NCBI GenBank assembly: GCA_051876355.1
Contig: JBJEHU010000019.1
Span: forward strand, 1-51,345
Origin: Olsenella_L sp051876355
GTDB lineage: Bacteria; Actinomycetota; Coriobacteriia; Coriobacteriales; Atopobiaceae
Direction: 5' to 3'
Length of the DNA stretch: 51,345 nt
Positions within the stretch are counted from its first letter, which is position 1, and each line of letters begins with the position of its first letter. The notes under the pieces were generated by a model. It saw only the letters and a list, made by a program, of their open reading frames with translations. It was not told where the DNA came from and did not search any database. This document shows, piece after piece, positions 34,528-43,092 of the stretch. The position numbers and the translations under genes were made by a program.

Positions 34528-34674
34528 CTAGTCCTCGACGCGCTCGAACATGTCGGGGCCCACGCCGCAGACGGGGCATACGTAGTCATCGGGGAGCTCG
34601 GGGGTGTCGACCTCGACCTCGTAGCCGCAGACGGTGCACACGAACTTGTAGGTCTTCTTCTCTTCGTCGGCCAT
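34528..34674 (-). CDS. Rubredoxin
   Basis: A 48-residue protein, MADEEKKTYKF at the start, with the rubredoxin iron ligands CTVCGY (Cys13, Cys16) and CPVCGV (Cys33, Cys36) and the aromatic Tyr after the first pair. Small acidic electron carrier. It lies 63 bases after a flavin reductase-like gene with a hairpin between, a pairing that resembles high-molecular-weight rubredoxin systems in which the flavoprotein and rubredoxin domains are fused; here they are separate. Likely role: electron transfer in oxygen or peroxide defence (inference). Confidence 0.95.
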   Translation of the reverse strand: MADEEKKTYKFVCTVCGYEVEVDTPELPDDYVCPVCGVGPDMFERVED

Positions 34675-34703
34675 GGTGCTTCCTCTCCTGGAAATTCCTT
34701 CTC

Positions 34704-34726
34704 ATGAAGGGGCCCTTCCCCTTCAT
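34704..34726 (-). promoter_or_regulatory. Intercistronic hairpin between flavoprotein and rubredoxin genes
   Basis: Perfect 9-bp stem ATGAAGGGG/CCCCTTCAT with a 5-base loop. There is no U tract on the minus strand, so it may stabilise mRNA or attenuate rather than terminate. Confidence 0.5.
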
Positions 34727-34737
34727 TGCATGTAACT

Positions 34738-35250
34738 TTAGCCTATTTCGGGGACAAAGGAAGAGGCACGTGCCGGCGTCTTTCCCTTGAGCTCCGAGTG
34801 ATACCACGCGTAGTCGAGAAGCGCAGCATCGGAGAGCACCTCGGCATCCTCGACCTTGCCGACAAAGACCATGTGCGTGCCGACATCCAGGGTCTGGACG
34901 ACCTTGCAGGCGATGACGGCAGCGGCATTCTGCTTCACATACGGATCGCCGAGCGATGTATGGAGCGTGTCGTCTCCTGCATACTTCGCGAAGTTCGCGC
35001 CGGTCCTGAAGCCGAAGCGCCCGATGAACGGCATGTCGGCCTCGCGGGTGAGCGGCACGAGCGCGAAGTGGCCCGCCGCCTCGATGATGCCCTCCGTATA
35101 GTTCTGCTTGTTCACGGCCACCATGACCTGGAGCGGCTCTGCGGTGAGCTGGAGCCCCGTGTTCACGACGCAGCCGCTCTCGCGGCTGCCGTCGGACGCC
35201 GAGACCACATAGAGGCCAGAGGTGAACTTGAAGAGTGCACGTGCATCCAT
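34738..35250 (-). CDS. Flavin reductase-like FMN-binding protein
   Basis: 170 residues of the flavin reductase-like/NADH:FMN split-barrel fold. Seen: ALFKFTSGLYVVSA at the start, the SGCVVNTGLQLTAEPLQVMVAVNK strand pair, and FALVPL; the C-terminal region GTHMVFVGKVEDAEV is typical of the flavoprotein half of Clostridium-type high-molecular-weight rubredoxin (Hrb/FlRd). The adjacent rubredoxin gene supports an NAD(P)H:rubredoxin role. It follows smpB by 29 bases and is probably in the same transcript. Confidence 0.88.
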   Translation of the reverse strand: MDARALFKFTSGLYVVSASDGSRESGCVVNTGLQLTAEPLQVMVAVNKQNYTEGIIEAAGHFALVPLTREADMPFIGRFGFRTGANFAKYAGDDTLHTSLGDPYVKQNAAAVIACKVVQTLDVGTHMVFVGKVEDAEVLSDAALLDYAWYHSELKGKTPARASSFVPEIG

Positions 35251-35279
35251 TGAATCCCCTCTCCGGAGCCGTTTGGGGG

Positions 35280-35756
35280 CTAGCGGCTCCTCTCCTTGAG
35301 CGCGCGCTGGATCTCGCGCTCGGTATCCCGTTTTGCCATGTCCGCACGCTTGTCGTAGAGCTTCTTGCCCCGGGCAAGCGCAATCGTGAGCTTCACGCGG
35401 TTGTGCTCGTCGAAATACATCTGGAGCGGCACGATGGCCGTGCCTTTCTGGCGAAGCTTCTGGTCGAGATAGAAGATCTGCCTGCGGTGCAGAAGGAGCT
35501 TGCGCCGGCGGTCAGGATCTCTGTTCCAGACGCCGCCATTCACGTATGGATGGATATGGAGGCCATTCAGCCATACCTCGCCGCCACGGATGAGCACGAA
35601 CGTGTCCGTGAGCTGTGCCGGCCTATCGCGCAGGCTCTTCACCTCGGAGCCTGCGAGCTCGATGCCTGCCTCGAACGTCTCGTCGATGAAGTAGTTGTGG
35701 GAGGCAGAGCGGTTCCTCGAGATGACCTTGATATCCGGCTTTCCCCGCTTTCCCAT
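35280..35756 (-). CDS. smpB: SsrA-binding protein SmpB
   Basis: 158 residues. Brings tmRNA to stalled ribosomes. Seen: NRSASHNYFIDETFEAGIEL, GSEVKSLRDRPAQLTDTFV and the basic C-terminal tail KRADMAKRDTEREIQRALK that inserts in the mRNA channel. ATG 35756 overlaps the preceding stop by one base (TGATG), with GGGGAGG upstream. Near ssrA and rnr. Confidence 0.98.
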   Translation of the reverse strand: MGKRGKPDIKVISRNRSASHNYFIDETFEAGIELAGSEVKSLRDRPAQLTDTFVLIRGGEVWLNGLHIHPYVNGGVWNRDPDRRRKLLLHRRQIFYLDQKLRQKGTAIVPLQMYFDEHNRVKLTIALARGKKLYDKRADMAKRDTEREIQRALKERSR

Positions 35757-36616
35757 CACGCCTCCCCCTCGTCCTTCTCATCCTTCTCGTCGTCTGCATG
35801 GATGAGCTCGAGGAGGGCCTTGCAGGCATCCGTGCCCACGAGGTCGCGCGCGCGGATCGTGAGCTCCGTCGCGAGGTTCCTGTTGCCGAAGTCTGCTGCG
35901 TCGGAGGCACAGAAGAGAAGGCAGACCGCGATATCGGCATTCGCACCGTCAGGCAGGCCTTCCTGTCCCAAGAGCTCCGTGCACTCCTTGTCGTCGACCT
36001 CGTCCGGATCGTGGTCGGTGCCCTTCGCATCGCCGAGCATCTGCGTGAGCTTGCCATCGTCTCCCATATCGAGGCGGCGTGCAGCCCGCAGGGCTGCTGC
36101 CTGCGTCCGGGGCTTGCCGATGGCGCCGAAGTACTCGGAGAAGTTCGCGAAGGCGCGTGCAAGGTGGCGGGCATCGCTTGCACGCTCGAAGACGGAATAG
36201 GTGAGCGCAAGATATTCCTGGTTGTCGCCCTGGGCACGGAAGAGCTCGGCGAGGTCGAGCCTCGCGCCGCAGTCCATAGGGTTCCAGCGTATGCACTGCT
36301 TCAGGGCCTCGATGGCCTCCTGGGCATCCCCCATCCTCACGCAGGCAAGCGCGAGGTCGGAATAGAGCCTTGAGAGCGGCTCTCCCACATCCTCGAGCGT
36401 GCGCGGATCCTTCTCGACGCGGCGGTACGCGAGACGCTCGAAGAGCGTCGGGAAGGCGAACCACTGCGTATCCTCTGTCGTCGGGCAGTTTGCGTCGACA
36501 TATTCCTCTGCGTCCTCTGCAAGGGCAGCGAGGCGCTTCTGCGCTGCCTCGGTCTGCCCGTCGACCATGAGGGATTCTGCCGCGACGAGCTCATCTGTCA
36601 GATTGCTTGTTCCCAT
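35756..36616 (-). CDS. Tetratricopeptide-repeat-like protein
   Basis: 286 residues, soluble. Helical repeats are visible: LYSDLALACVRMGDAQEAIEALKQCI and ARLDLAELFRAQGDNQEYLALTYSVF follow the TPR pattern. The ends are acidic (KDEKDEGEA). Similar hypothetical proteins next to smpB or rnr occur in relatives, but I cannot name a function. Stop overlaps the smpB start, suggesting coupled translation; 51 bases and a hairpin separate it from rnr. Confidence 0.75.
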   Translation of the reverse strand: MGTSNLTDELVAAESLMVDGQTEAAQKRLAALAEDAEEYVDANCPTTEDTQWFAFPTLFERLAYRRVEKDPRTLEDVGEPLSRLYSDLALACVRMGDAQEAIEALKQCIRWNPMDCGARLDLAELFRAQGDNQEYLALTYSVFERASDARHLARAFANFSEYFGAIGKPRTQAAALRAARRLDMGDDGKLTQMLGDAKGTDHDPDEVDDKECTELLGQEGLPDGANADIAVCLLFCASDAADFGNRNLATELTIRARDLVGTDACKALLELIHADDEKDEKDEGEA

Positions 36617-36633
36617 ATCATTCCTGCCATGCA

Positions 36634-36654
36634 GGCAGAAGGCATGCTTCTGCC
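36634..36654 (-). terminator. Hairpin between rnr and the TPR-like gene
   Basis: Perfect 8-bp stem GGCAGAAG/CTTCTGCC with a 5-base loop, no U tract. May be a weak terminator or a processing/stability hairpin in the rnr-tpr-smpB transcript. Confidence 0.5.
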
Positions 36655-36667
36655 GTCGTTTCTGTAT

Positions 36668-38713
36668 CTATGCATTCCTACCCGTCTCGGCCCCTCTTGA
36701 TGCAGGCCGGGCCGCCGACGCGAGCTCGAAGCCGATCCGGCCCTTGATGGTGTCGACGTCGTGCACGGTGACGGCAACGCGCTGGCCCAGGCGATACCTC
36801 TTTCCCGACTGCTCGCCCGTGAGCATCATGCGCGCCTCGTCGTAGTCGAAGTACTCGTCGCCGAGCGCACGGATCGGCACAAGCCCTTCTGCCATCGTGT
36901 CATCGAGCACGACAAAGATGCCGAAGCGCTCGACGCCGTCGATGATGCCGGAGAAGGCCTCGCCGACCCTGTCCTCGAAGAGCTCTGCCATCTTCACATC
37001 CTGCGACGCGTGTGCCGCCGCATCGGCGACGCGCTCCTTGTCGGAGCAGTCGCGGCAGAGCTGCGGGAGGGCATGCGCGCTCTCGTCGAGCGAGGAGAGC
37101 TTTCCCTCGAGATAGGCCTTGAGCGCCCGGTGCACGGTGTCATCCGGATAGCGGCGGATGGGAGACGTGAAGTGGCAGTAGGCAGCCGTTCCGAGCGCGA
37201 AGTGGCCTTCGTTGTGGTCGAGATAGATGGCCCGCTTCTGTGCCCTCAGAAGGAGCGTCGAGACGAGGTAGGCAGAAGGCGTCTTCTCGGAACGCGCGAG
37301 CACGGCCTGCATCGCGAACGGATTTCCTGTCTCGAACGCCAGCACCTCGTCGGCGCTGCCGAAGAGGTCGAGCTCCTTGAAGACGGGGACGAGCGCCTCG
37401 AGGTTCTCTTCCGACGGCGCCTCGTGCACGCGGTAGGCGCACGGTGCCTCATGGTCGGAAAGAAGCTTTGCGACCGACTCGTTCGCAAGAAGCATCGCTT
37501 CCTCGACAAGCGAGGTCGCCCGCGTCTTCTCCCTGATCGTAACGCCCAGAGGCTTTCCTTCCTCATCGAGCGCGACCTTCGCCTCGCGCGACGGGAAGTC
37601 GATGGCACCACGCTTCTCGCGGATCTGGATGCGCAGGCGCCCCACCTCGTCGAGCACCGTGAGGCTTTCCTCGATCACGGCCTTCCTGCCGGCTGCCACA
37701 GGGAGCTTCTCCCCGTCTACGAGGAAGCGCTCGACCTCGTCGTAGGAAAGGCGCGCGGCACTTCTGATGGCTGCCTTCATGGGAGTGGCAGAGAGGAGCT
37801 GTCCCGTACGCGAGAGCTCCATCTTCACGGCCATCACGAGCCGGTCCTCGTTCGGCACGAGCGAGCAGACGCCGTTCGAGATGGCCTCGGGAAGCATCGG
37901 GATCACGCGGTCGGCGAGATAGACAGAGCAGGTACGCCTCTGCGCCTCGTTGTCGAGCGAAGACCCCGGCTTCACGTAGTGCGTGACATCGGCGATTGCG
38001 ACAAGAAGCTCGTAGCCCTTCTCGCACCTCTTTCCGAAGACCGCATCGTCGAAGTCCTTCGCATCGGCAGAATCGATCGTGACGAGAGGGACATCCCTCA
38101 GGTCCTTGCGGTATCTGTCTTTCGCCAAGGCCTCTGCGACGCCCGGCACGAGGCCTTCCGCCTCCTTGAGCGCCGCGTCAGGGAAGGCATCCGGCAGGTC
38201 GAACGAGGCAAGGACCGACTCCATGCCCATATCGAGGCCATCGGGCGAGCCGATCCGGCGCTCGATCGTCGCGGTGCCGGAGATGCCGCGCGACGGATAT
38301 TCGAGGATGCGGACACGCACGATGTCGCCGTCGTGCACGCCGAGCTTCCGGTCCGAATGATCTTCGGGGACCATGAAGAAGTCATGGGTAAGGCGCGTAT
38401 CGAGCGGCACGAGGGCACGGAGCGGCCCTGCCTCCTCATAGCGCGCAAGGAGCGTCTTCGTCCCGCGCTCGAGCACGCTCTGGACATGCGCCTGGCGCTC
38501 GCCGCCCTTCACGGGCACGAGCGAGACGGCGACCTTGTCGCCGTTCATCCCCTCGTGGAGGCCTCCATGGGCGACACGATAGGTCCCCTCCTGGCAGACA
38601 ACCCGGGCCCTGCCGCCTTCCTGGACATGCAGGATGCCGGTCGCTGTGGCATGGGGCTTGCGTCCGTGCCGGAATCTCCTGTCCTTCTTCGGCCTGCGCT
38701 TCGAATGCGACAT
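36668..38713 (-). CDS. rnr: Ribonuclease R
   Basis: 681-residue 3'-5' exoribonuclease of the RNB family; degrades structured RNA and, in trans-translation, the faulty mRNA. Seen: basic N-terminus SHSKRRPKKDRRFRHGRK, cold-shock domains, the catalytic RNB block with IDSADAKDFDDAVF (four acidic metal ligands) and HYTSPIRRYPD-like HFTSPIRRYPD, then a C-terminal S1 domain (VGEAFSGIIDGVERFGIFV). ATG 38713 has AGGAGG upstream; the frame to 38749 is not used. Its start lies only 25 bases past the ftsX terminator. Confidence 0.97.
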   Translation of the reverse strand: MSHSKRRPKKDRRFRHGRKPHATATGILHVQEGGRARVVCQEGTYRVAHGGLHEGMNGDKVAVSLVPVKGGERQAHVQSVLERGTKTLLARYEEAGPLRALVPLDTRLTHDFFMVPEDHSDRKLGVHDGDIVRVRILEYPSRGISGTATIERRIGSPDGLDMGMESVLASFDLPDAFPDAALKEAEGLVPGVAEALAKDRYRKDLRDVPLVTIDSADAKDFDDAVFGKRCEKGYELLVAIADVTHYVKPGSSLDNEAQRRTCSVYLADRVIPMLPEAISNGVCSLVPNEDRLVMAVKMELSRTGQLLSATPMKAAIRSAARLSYDEVERFLVDGEKLPVAAGRKAVIEESLTVLDEVGRLRIQIREKRGAIDFPSREAKVALDEEGKPLGVTIREKTRATSLVEEAMLLANESVAKLLSDHEAPCAYRVHEAPSEENLEALVPVFKELDLFGSADEVLAFETGNPFAMQAVLARSEKTPSAYLVSTLLLRAQKRAIYLDHNEGHFALGTAAYCHFTSPIRRYPDDTVHRALKAYLEGKLSSLDESAHALPQLCRDCSDKERVADAAAHASQDVKMAELFEDRVGEAFSGIIDGVERFGIFVVLDDTMAEGLVPIRALGDEYFDYDEARMMLTGEQSGKRYRLGQRVAVTVHDVDTIKGRIGFELASAARPASRGAETGRNA

Positions 38714-38738
38714 GAAGTCCTCCTCAAGACAAGAGAAT

Positions 38739-38764
38739 GGGGGCAGCACGTGTGTGCCACCCCC
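38739..38764 (-). terminator. Terminator of ftsE-ftsX
   Basis: An 11-bp stem with two wobble pairs (38739-38749 with 38754-38764), about 35 bases after the ftsX stop. Confidence 0.75.
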
Positions 38765-38798
38765 ATACTAGACCAACAGATTGAAGTCTGTGCAGGCG

Positions 38799-39722
38799 CT
38801 AGACGTTCAGATAGCGCCTCATTGCGATAGCAGAGCCGAAGAGGCCGATCGCGACACCGACAATCACGAGAAGGCCATAGGTCTGCGCGATGACGGCAGG
38901 CTGCAGGTTGAACGAGAGGAACGCCACCTGCTCCTGGAGACGCGGCAGGACGTTCGTGATGACAGCCTGCAGGGCGCAGATCGCAAGGATTGCGCCGATG
39001 AGGGCCTCGATAGCGCCCTCCGCGACGAAGGGCCCGCGTATGAAGCCGTTCGAGGCGCCGACAAGGCGCTCGATGCCGATCTCGCGGCGGCGTGCCGAGA
39101 TGGAGAGGCGGATCGTGTTGTTGATGAAGACAAAGGCGACAAACGTCAGCAGCACGACGAGCACGATTGCGATGATGCGGATATAGGACGTGACGGTGAA
39201 CAGGCGCTCGACCGTCTCGCGTCCGTACTGGACGGAGTTCGCCGGGTCGGAGTCGTCAGCGACGGCCGCAAAGTCGGAATCGTCGATGAGCTTGTTCGCG
39301 ACGGTCTCGACCTCCTGCGGATCGTTGAGCTTGATCACGAGGGAGGCAGGGACCGGGTTCGTGCCGTCAAGCGCCGCGACAGCATCCTCGGCGTTCTTGT
39401 TCGACATCGTTGCCTTGTATTCCTCGAGCGCCTCGTCCTTGCTCTTGTACGTGACGGACTCGACGTTGTCCCAGCCCTCGATCTTCTGCTGGAGGGCATC
39501 GACGGCGTCCTGGGACGCGTCGTCTGCAAGGTACGCCTGGATCGTGACCTTGTCCTCGACGTTGCCGACCATGTTGTCGACCAGGGCAGACAGGAACACG
39601 AACGTGCCGATAATGAACAGCGACAGGAAAATCGTGACGACGGCGCCGAACGTAGTGCCGAAGTTGCGCTTGAAGTGGTGCATGGCCTCGCGCAGCGAGT
39701 AGCCGATGTTAGATGGTGCCAT
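38799..39722 (-). CDS. ftsX: Cell division protein FtsX
   Basis: Permease-like partner of FtsE; the complex activates peptidoglycan hydrolases at the septum. 307 residues. Four membrane helices: one after LREAMHHFKRNFGTT, then an extracellular loop (about 65-190, with EGWDNVESVTYKS), then three at the C-terminal end (near 198-222, 238-262, 275-299). Contains RRREIGIERLVGAS, the FtsX signature. ATG 39722 overlaps the end of ftsE by 14 bp. Confidence 0.97.
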   Translation of the reverse strand: MAPSNIGYSLREAMHHFKRNFGTTFGAVVTIFLSLFIIGTFVFLSALVDNMVGNVEDKVTIQAYLADDASQDAVDALQQKIEGWDNVESVTYKSKDEALEEYKATMSNKNAEDAVAALDGTNPVPASLVIKLNDPQEVETVANKLIDDSDFAAVADDSDPANSVQYGRETVERLFTVTSYIRIIAIVLVVLLTFVAFVFINNTIRLSISARRREIGIERLVGASNGFIRGPFVAEGAIEALIGAILAICALQAVITNVLPRLQEQVAFLSFNLQPAVIAQTYGLLVIVGVAIGLFGSAIAMRRYLNV

Positions 39723-40941
39723 AGTTGCCGTAGCCTCCTCTCTCCTGGTCGCGCACGACGTGGCCGCCTTCGAGGGCGATGACGCGGCGGCGCATGGAGT
39801 CGACCATCTCGCGGTCATGGGTAGCCATGACAACGGTGGTGCCAGTGCGGTTGATGCGATCGAGCAGCTTCATGATGCCGAGCGAGATGGCCGGGTCGAG
39901 GTTGCCGGTCGGCTCGTCGCAGACGAGCAGGGGCGGCCTGTTGACCATGGCGCGGGCAACGGCGACACGCTGCTGCTCGCCGCCGGAGAGCTGGTCCGGA
40001 TAGTTGTCCATCTTGTCCTGGAGGCCGACAAGGCGCAGCACCTCAGGCACCTGGGCCTTGATGACGGACTTCGGCTTGCCGATGGCTTCGAGGGCGAAGG
40101 CGACATTCTCGTACGTCGTCTTGTCCGGCAGCAGCTTGAAGTCCTGGAACACGCAGCCGATCTGGCGGCGCAGGTACGGGACCTTCCAGTTGCGCATCGT
40201 CGTGAGGTCCTGGCCTGCGACCATGACCTTGCCCTTCGTTGCCTTGAGCTCACGGGTGATGAGCTTGATGAACGTGGACTTGCCGGATCCGGAGTGTCCG
40301 ACGATGAAGACGAACTCGCCCGGATAGATGTCGACGCTCACGTCTTCGAGGGCCGGCTTGTTCGGCTGTGCCTTGTAGATCAGCGTGACATTGCGGTAGG
40401 AGATCGTCGGCGTTCCCTCATGCGGGACCTGCGGCATGCCATTCGAGGAAAGGCCTGCGTAGGACGTGATGCCGTCGTCATCTGCATCCGAGGACTGCAC
40501 GATGCCGGCAGAGGTCTGGGACGGCTGCTCGACGGACGGGACCGTGAAGACCGACGACTGGGACGGCTGCACGGCAGGTGCGGCCTGCTGCGGCGCGTGG
40601 ACGGCCGTCTTTGCCGGTGTGGGCTCTTCGAGGTCGTCGACGCCGCCCGGAATGTCCAGGTCATCGAGGTCGTCGTCGATATCGTCGGCTGCTGCCGGCG
40701 CCTCCGGCTCCTGCGGAGCCGCGGCTGCCTTCTCGGCGACGCTTGCATAGATGGACTGCATGACGGAAGATTCCTCGTCGAGAGGCTCTCCGCCCTTGTC
40801 TGCATCTACGGCTGCCGTATCCTGATCTTGTCCCGCAGATGCGGGCTCGTCTTCTGGTGTAGGAGCGCTCGTCTGCAGGGCGCCGGTGTCTTCCAGCTCT
40901 TCATTCCCCTGCCGCTCCCGACTGCGAAAGTGATTGGCCAC
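39709..40941 (-). CDS. ftsE: Cell division ATP-binding protein FtsE with long acidic N-terminal extension
   Basis: 410 residues; the ABC ATPase occupies only the last ~232 (from about 178). It has Walker A GHSGSGKST (215-223), LSGGEQQR and CDEPTGNLDP. FtsE is normally ~225 residues, so about 175 residues are extra. The extension is low-complexity, rich in Asp, Glu, Ala, Pro, Gln and Ser, with DDIDDDLDDLD in the middle, and is probably disordered. The GTG start at 40941 has AAGGAG five bases upstream; no internal start with a comparable site was noticed near the ABC domain, so the extension is likely real. Confidence 0.93.
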   Translation of the reverse strand: MANHFRSRERQGNEELEDTGALQTSAPTPEDEPASAGQDQDTAAVDADKGGEPLDEESSVMQSIYASVAEKAAAAPQEPEAPAAADDIDDDLDDLDIPGGVDDLEEPTPAKTAVHAPQQAAPAVQPSQSSVFTVPSVEQPSQTSAGIVQSSDADDDGITSYAGLSSNGMPQVPHEGTPTISYRNVTLIYKAQPNKPALEDVSVDIYPGEFVFIVGHSGSGKSTFIKLITRELKATKGKVMVAGQDLTTMRNWKVPYLRRQIGCVFQDFKLLPDKTTYENVAFALEAIGKPKSVIKAQVPEVLRLVGLQDKMDNYPDQLSGGEQQRVAVARAMVNRPPLLVCDEPTGNLDPAISLGIMKLLDRINRTGTTVVMATHDREMVDSMRRRVIALEGGHVVRDQERGGYGNYGTI

Positions 40942-41008
40942 AGAAGCTCCTTCTCTTTCCTGTATGCACGAATCAGCGGACAGTTGTCGATTAGAAAATC
41001 ATAGCAAG

Positions 41009-41036
41009 CAAAACGCCTGCAGCACGCTGCAGACGC
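41009..41036 (-). terminator. Second terminator between tkt genes and ftsE
   Basis: Stem CGCCTGCAG/CTGCAGACG (41014-41022 with 41027-41035, one wobble on the minus strand) followed by TTTTGC. Together with the hairpin at 41075-41104 it insulates ftsE from the transketolase genes. Confidence 0.75.
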
Positions 41037-41074
41037 TATAGGCCCTGAAAAACGCACGATTAGCTCAGGACGCT

Positions 41075-41104
41075 GAAGCAGGGCCAAACACGTGGCCCTG
41101 CTTC
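41075..41104 (-). terminator. Terminator of the split transketolase operon
   Basis: Perfect 12-bp stem (41075-41086 with 41093-41104) with a 6-base loop, 22 bases after the tktC stop. Confidence 0.85.
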
Positions 41105-41125
41105 TATCAGAGATGTTGCAGGAAT

Positions 41126-42055
41126 CTAGCGGCCGAGCGCCTTCTTCACCTCGGCGGCGATGCCTTCGCCGTCGAGGCCGAAGTGATGGAGCAGGACATC
41201 GCCGTTTGCCGACGTGCCGAACGTGGACATGCCGACACGGTGGCACGGCACCGGCAGCTTCTCGCCGAGGAGCTCGGCGATTGCAGAGCCGACGCCTCCA
41301 AAGACCGAGTGCTCCTCGCACGTCACGACATGGCCCGTCTTCGAGGCGGAGGCAAGAATCGTCTCCTCATCGAGCGGCTTCACGGAGAAGATGTCGAGGA
41401 CCTCGGCAGAGATGCCATCCTGCTCGAGAAGGTCTGCGGCAGCAAGCGCCTGCGAGACCTCGACGCCTGCGGCAGCGATCGTCACGTCCGTGCCTTCGCG
41501 CACGACGCCTGCGAACGGAAGCCCGCCCACGAACGTCTCATCGTAGACGAGGGGCACCTTGTGGCGGCCGAGGCGCACATAGACCGGGCCCGGCGTCTTT
41601 GCGGCAAGACGGATGGCCGCCTTTGCAGCCCAGTAGTCTGCCGGCACGAGCACGCGCATGTTCGGCAGCACGCGCATGAGCGTGATGTCCTCGAGCATCT
41701 GGTGCGTTGCGCCATCCTCGCCGACCGTGATGCCGGCGTGCGTCGGGCAGACCTTCACGTCGAGGTTCGAATCGCAGACCGTATTCCTGATCTGGTCATA
41801 GCAGCGTCCGGTGCCGAAGACGGCAAAGGATCCGGTGAAGACCGTGCGGCCGGTGAGTGCCAGGCCGGCTGCGACATCGATCATGTCCTGCTCTGCGATG
41901 CCCACATCGACCAGGCGATCGGGATCGTAGGCGCCGAGCTGTGCCGTCTTCGTCGAGCCTGCCAGGTCGGCATCGACAGCCATCACATCGAGCCCTTCCT
42001 TCACGAGCTCGATGAGCGTCTCTCCATATGCTTCGCGGGTCGCTCTCCTAGTCAT
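41126..42055 (-). CDS. Transketolase, C-terminal subunit
   Basis: 309 residues covering the pyrimidine-binding and C-terminal transketolase domains. Seen: GIAEQDMIDVAAGLAL with the catalytic Glu, THAGITVGEDGATHQ, and RLGRHKVPLVY. Works with the N-terminal subunit to interconvert sugar phosphates in the non-oxidative pentose phosphate route, or possibly the later 1-deoxy-xylulose type reaction, which is less likely. ATG 42055 overlaps the partner stop by 8 bp. Confidence 0.95.
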   Translation of the reverse strand: MTRRATREAYGETLIELVKEGLDVMAVDADLAGSTKTAQLGAYDPDRLVDVGIAEQDMIDVAAGLALTGRTVFTGSFAVFGTGRCYDQIRNTVCDSNLDVKVCPTHAGITVGEDGATHQMLEDITLMRVLPNMRVLVPADYWAAKAAIRLAAKTPGPVYVRLGRHKVPLVYDETFVGGLPFAGVVREGTDVTIAAAGVEVSQALAAADLLEQDGISAEVLDIFSVKPLDEETILASASKTGHVVTCEEHSVFGGVGSAIAELLGEKLPVPCHRVGMSTFGTSANGDVLLHHFGLDGEGIAAEVKKALGR

Positions 42056-42947
42056 TTGCGGCCTCCTTCTGAAGCTCCGTACGTGCTGCCTCGAGCTCTG
42101 CAAGCGCCTGGGCGCCCTGCTCGGCCGACGGCGCATTGCCGTGCCAGCCGACCTGGTTCTCCATGTAGGAGACGCCCTTGCCCTTGACGGTATGGCAGAC
42201 GATCACGGAAGGCTGGTCCTCGACGGCAAGCGCATGCCTGACAGCTGCCTCGAGCGCCTCGATGTCATGTCCATCCGCTTCCTGCACATCCCAGCCGAAG
42301 GCACGGAACTTCGCCGGCACATCGCCGAGCGAGCAGACCGTATCGACCGGACCGTCGATCTGAAGGCCATTCAGGTCGACGAACACGCAGAGGTTGCCGA
42401 GCTTCCGGTGGGCAGCAAACATCGCTGCCTCCCAGTTCTGGCCCTCCTGGAGCTCGCCGTCGCCCGTGATAGCGAAGACATAGCGGAGAGGGGCATCGCC
42501 CTTCTTCGCATCGAGCCTGAAGCCGAGGGCGGCACCGGCTGCAACCGAGATGCCCTGGCCAAGTGAGCCCGTGCAGACCTCGATGCCCGGGCAGAGCTTC
42601 GAGTCGGGATGTCCCTGCAGGATGCTTCCGAGCTTCCTGATCGAGAGCATCTCGTCGTCTGTGATCCAGCCGAGCTGGTGGACGATGCCGTAAAGGGCAG
42701 GGGCTGCGTGCCCCTTCGAAAGGATGAGGAAGTCGCGGCCTTCCCACTTCGGATCTTTCGGGTCATAGTTCATGAGGCCCGAGAAATAGAGCATCGAGAG
42801 GATGTCTGTCGCAGACAGCGATCCTCCCGGATGGCCCGATCCGGCCTCCGTCAGCATCTGGACGATATCGTGGCGGACTGCATTCGCCACGAGCTCTATC
42901 TCGTGCGTCGAGCAGTACGGCGCCCTGCTCTCGCATTCTTTCGTCAT
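42048..42947 (-). CDS. Transketolase, N-terminal subunit
   Basis: 299 residues, the thiamine diphosphate/Mg-binding half. Seen: SGHPGGSLSATDIL, FILSKGHAAPALY, GSLGQGISVAAGAALG and GDGELQEGQNWEAAMFA followed by VDLNGLQIDG, i.e. the GDG-x-NxxQ thiamine motif. Split transketolase pairs are common in anaerobic Firmicutes and Coriobacteriia. First gene of the pair; translation of the second is coupled by overlap. Confidence 0.96.
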   Translation of the reverse strand: MTKECESRAPYCSTHEIELVANAVRHDIVQMLTEAGSGHPGGSLSATDILSMLYFSGLMNYDPKDPKWEGRDFLILSKGHAAPALYGIVHQLGWITDDEMLSIRKLGSILQGHPDSKLCPGIEVCTGSLGQGISVAAGAALGFRLDAKKGDAPLRYVFAITGDGELQEGQNWEAAMFAAHRKLGNLCVFVDLNGLQIDGPVDTVCSLGDVPAKFRAFGWDVQEADGHDIEALEAAVRHALAVEDQPSVIVCHTVKGKGVSYMENQVGWHGNAPSAEQGAQALAELEAARTELQKEAAND

Positions 42948-43030
42948 AGCACTCCCGTCTTCGCGCTCTTCTGCCCAGAGAGGCAGTCTTCTTCATCATA
43001 TACGCCGAATGTGCGGTATGTCTTCATGAG

Positions 43031-43064
43031 AAGGGAGAGCATGGGCAAAACCCACGCTCTCCTT
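43031..43064 (-). terminator. Terminator of the secA-prfB-yitT operon
   Basis: Stem GGAGAGC-TGGG with its complement (43034-43045 with 43051-43062, one mismatch) and a short loop, about 30 bases after the YitT stop. Confidence 0.8.
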
Positions 43065-43092
43065 AAAGACAGAAACAGAGCTTTAACATGCG

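Noticed and set aside
36761..38830. 689-codon plus-strand frame opposite rnr
   Set aside because: Antisense shadow of RNase R with no family features.
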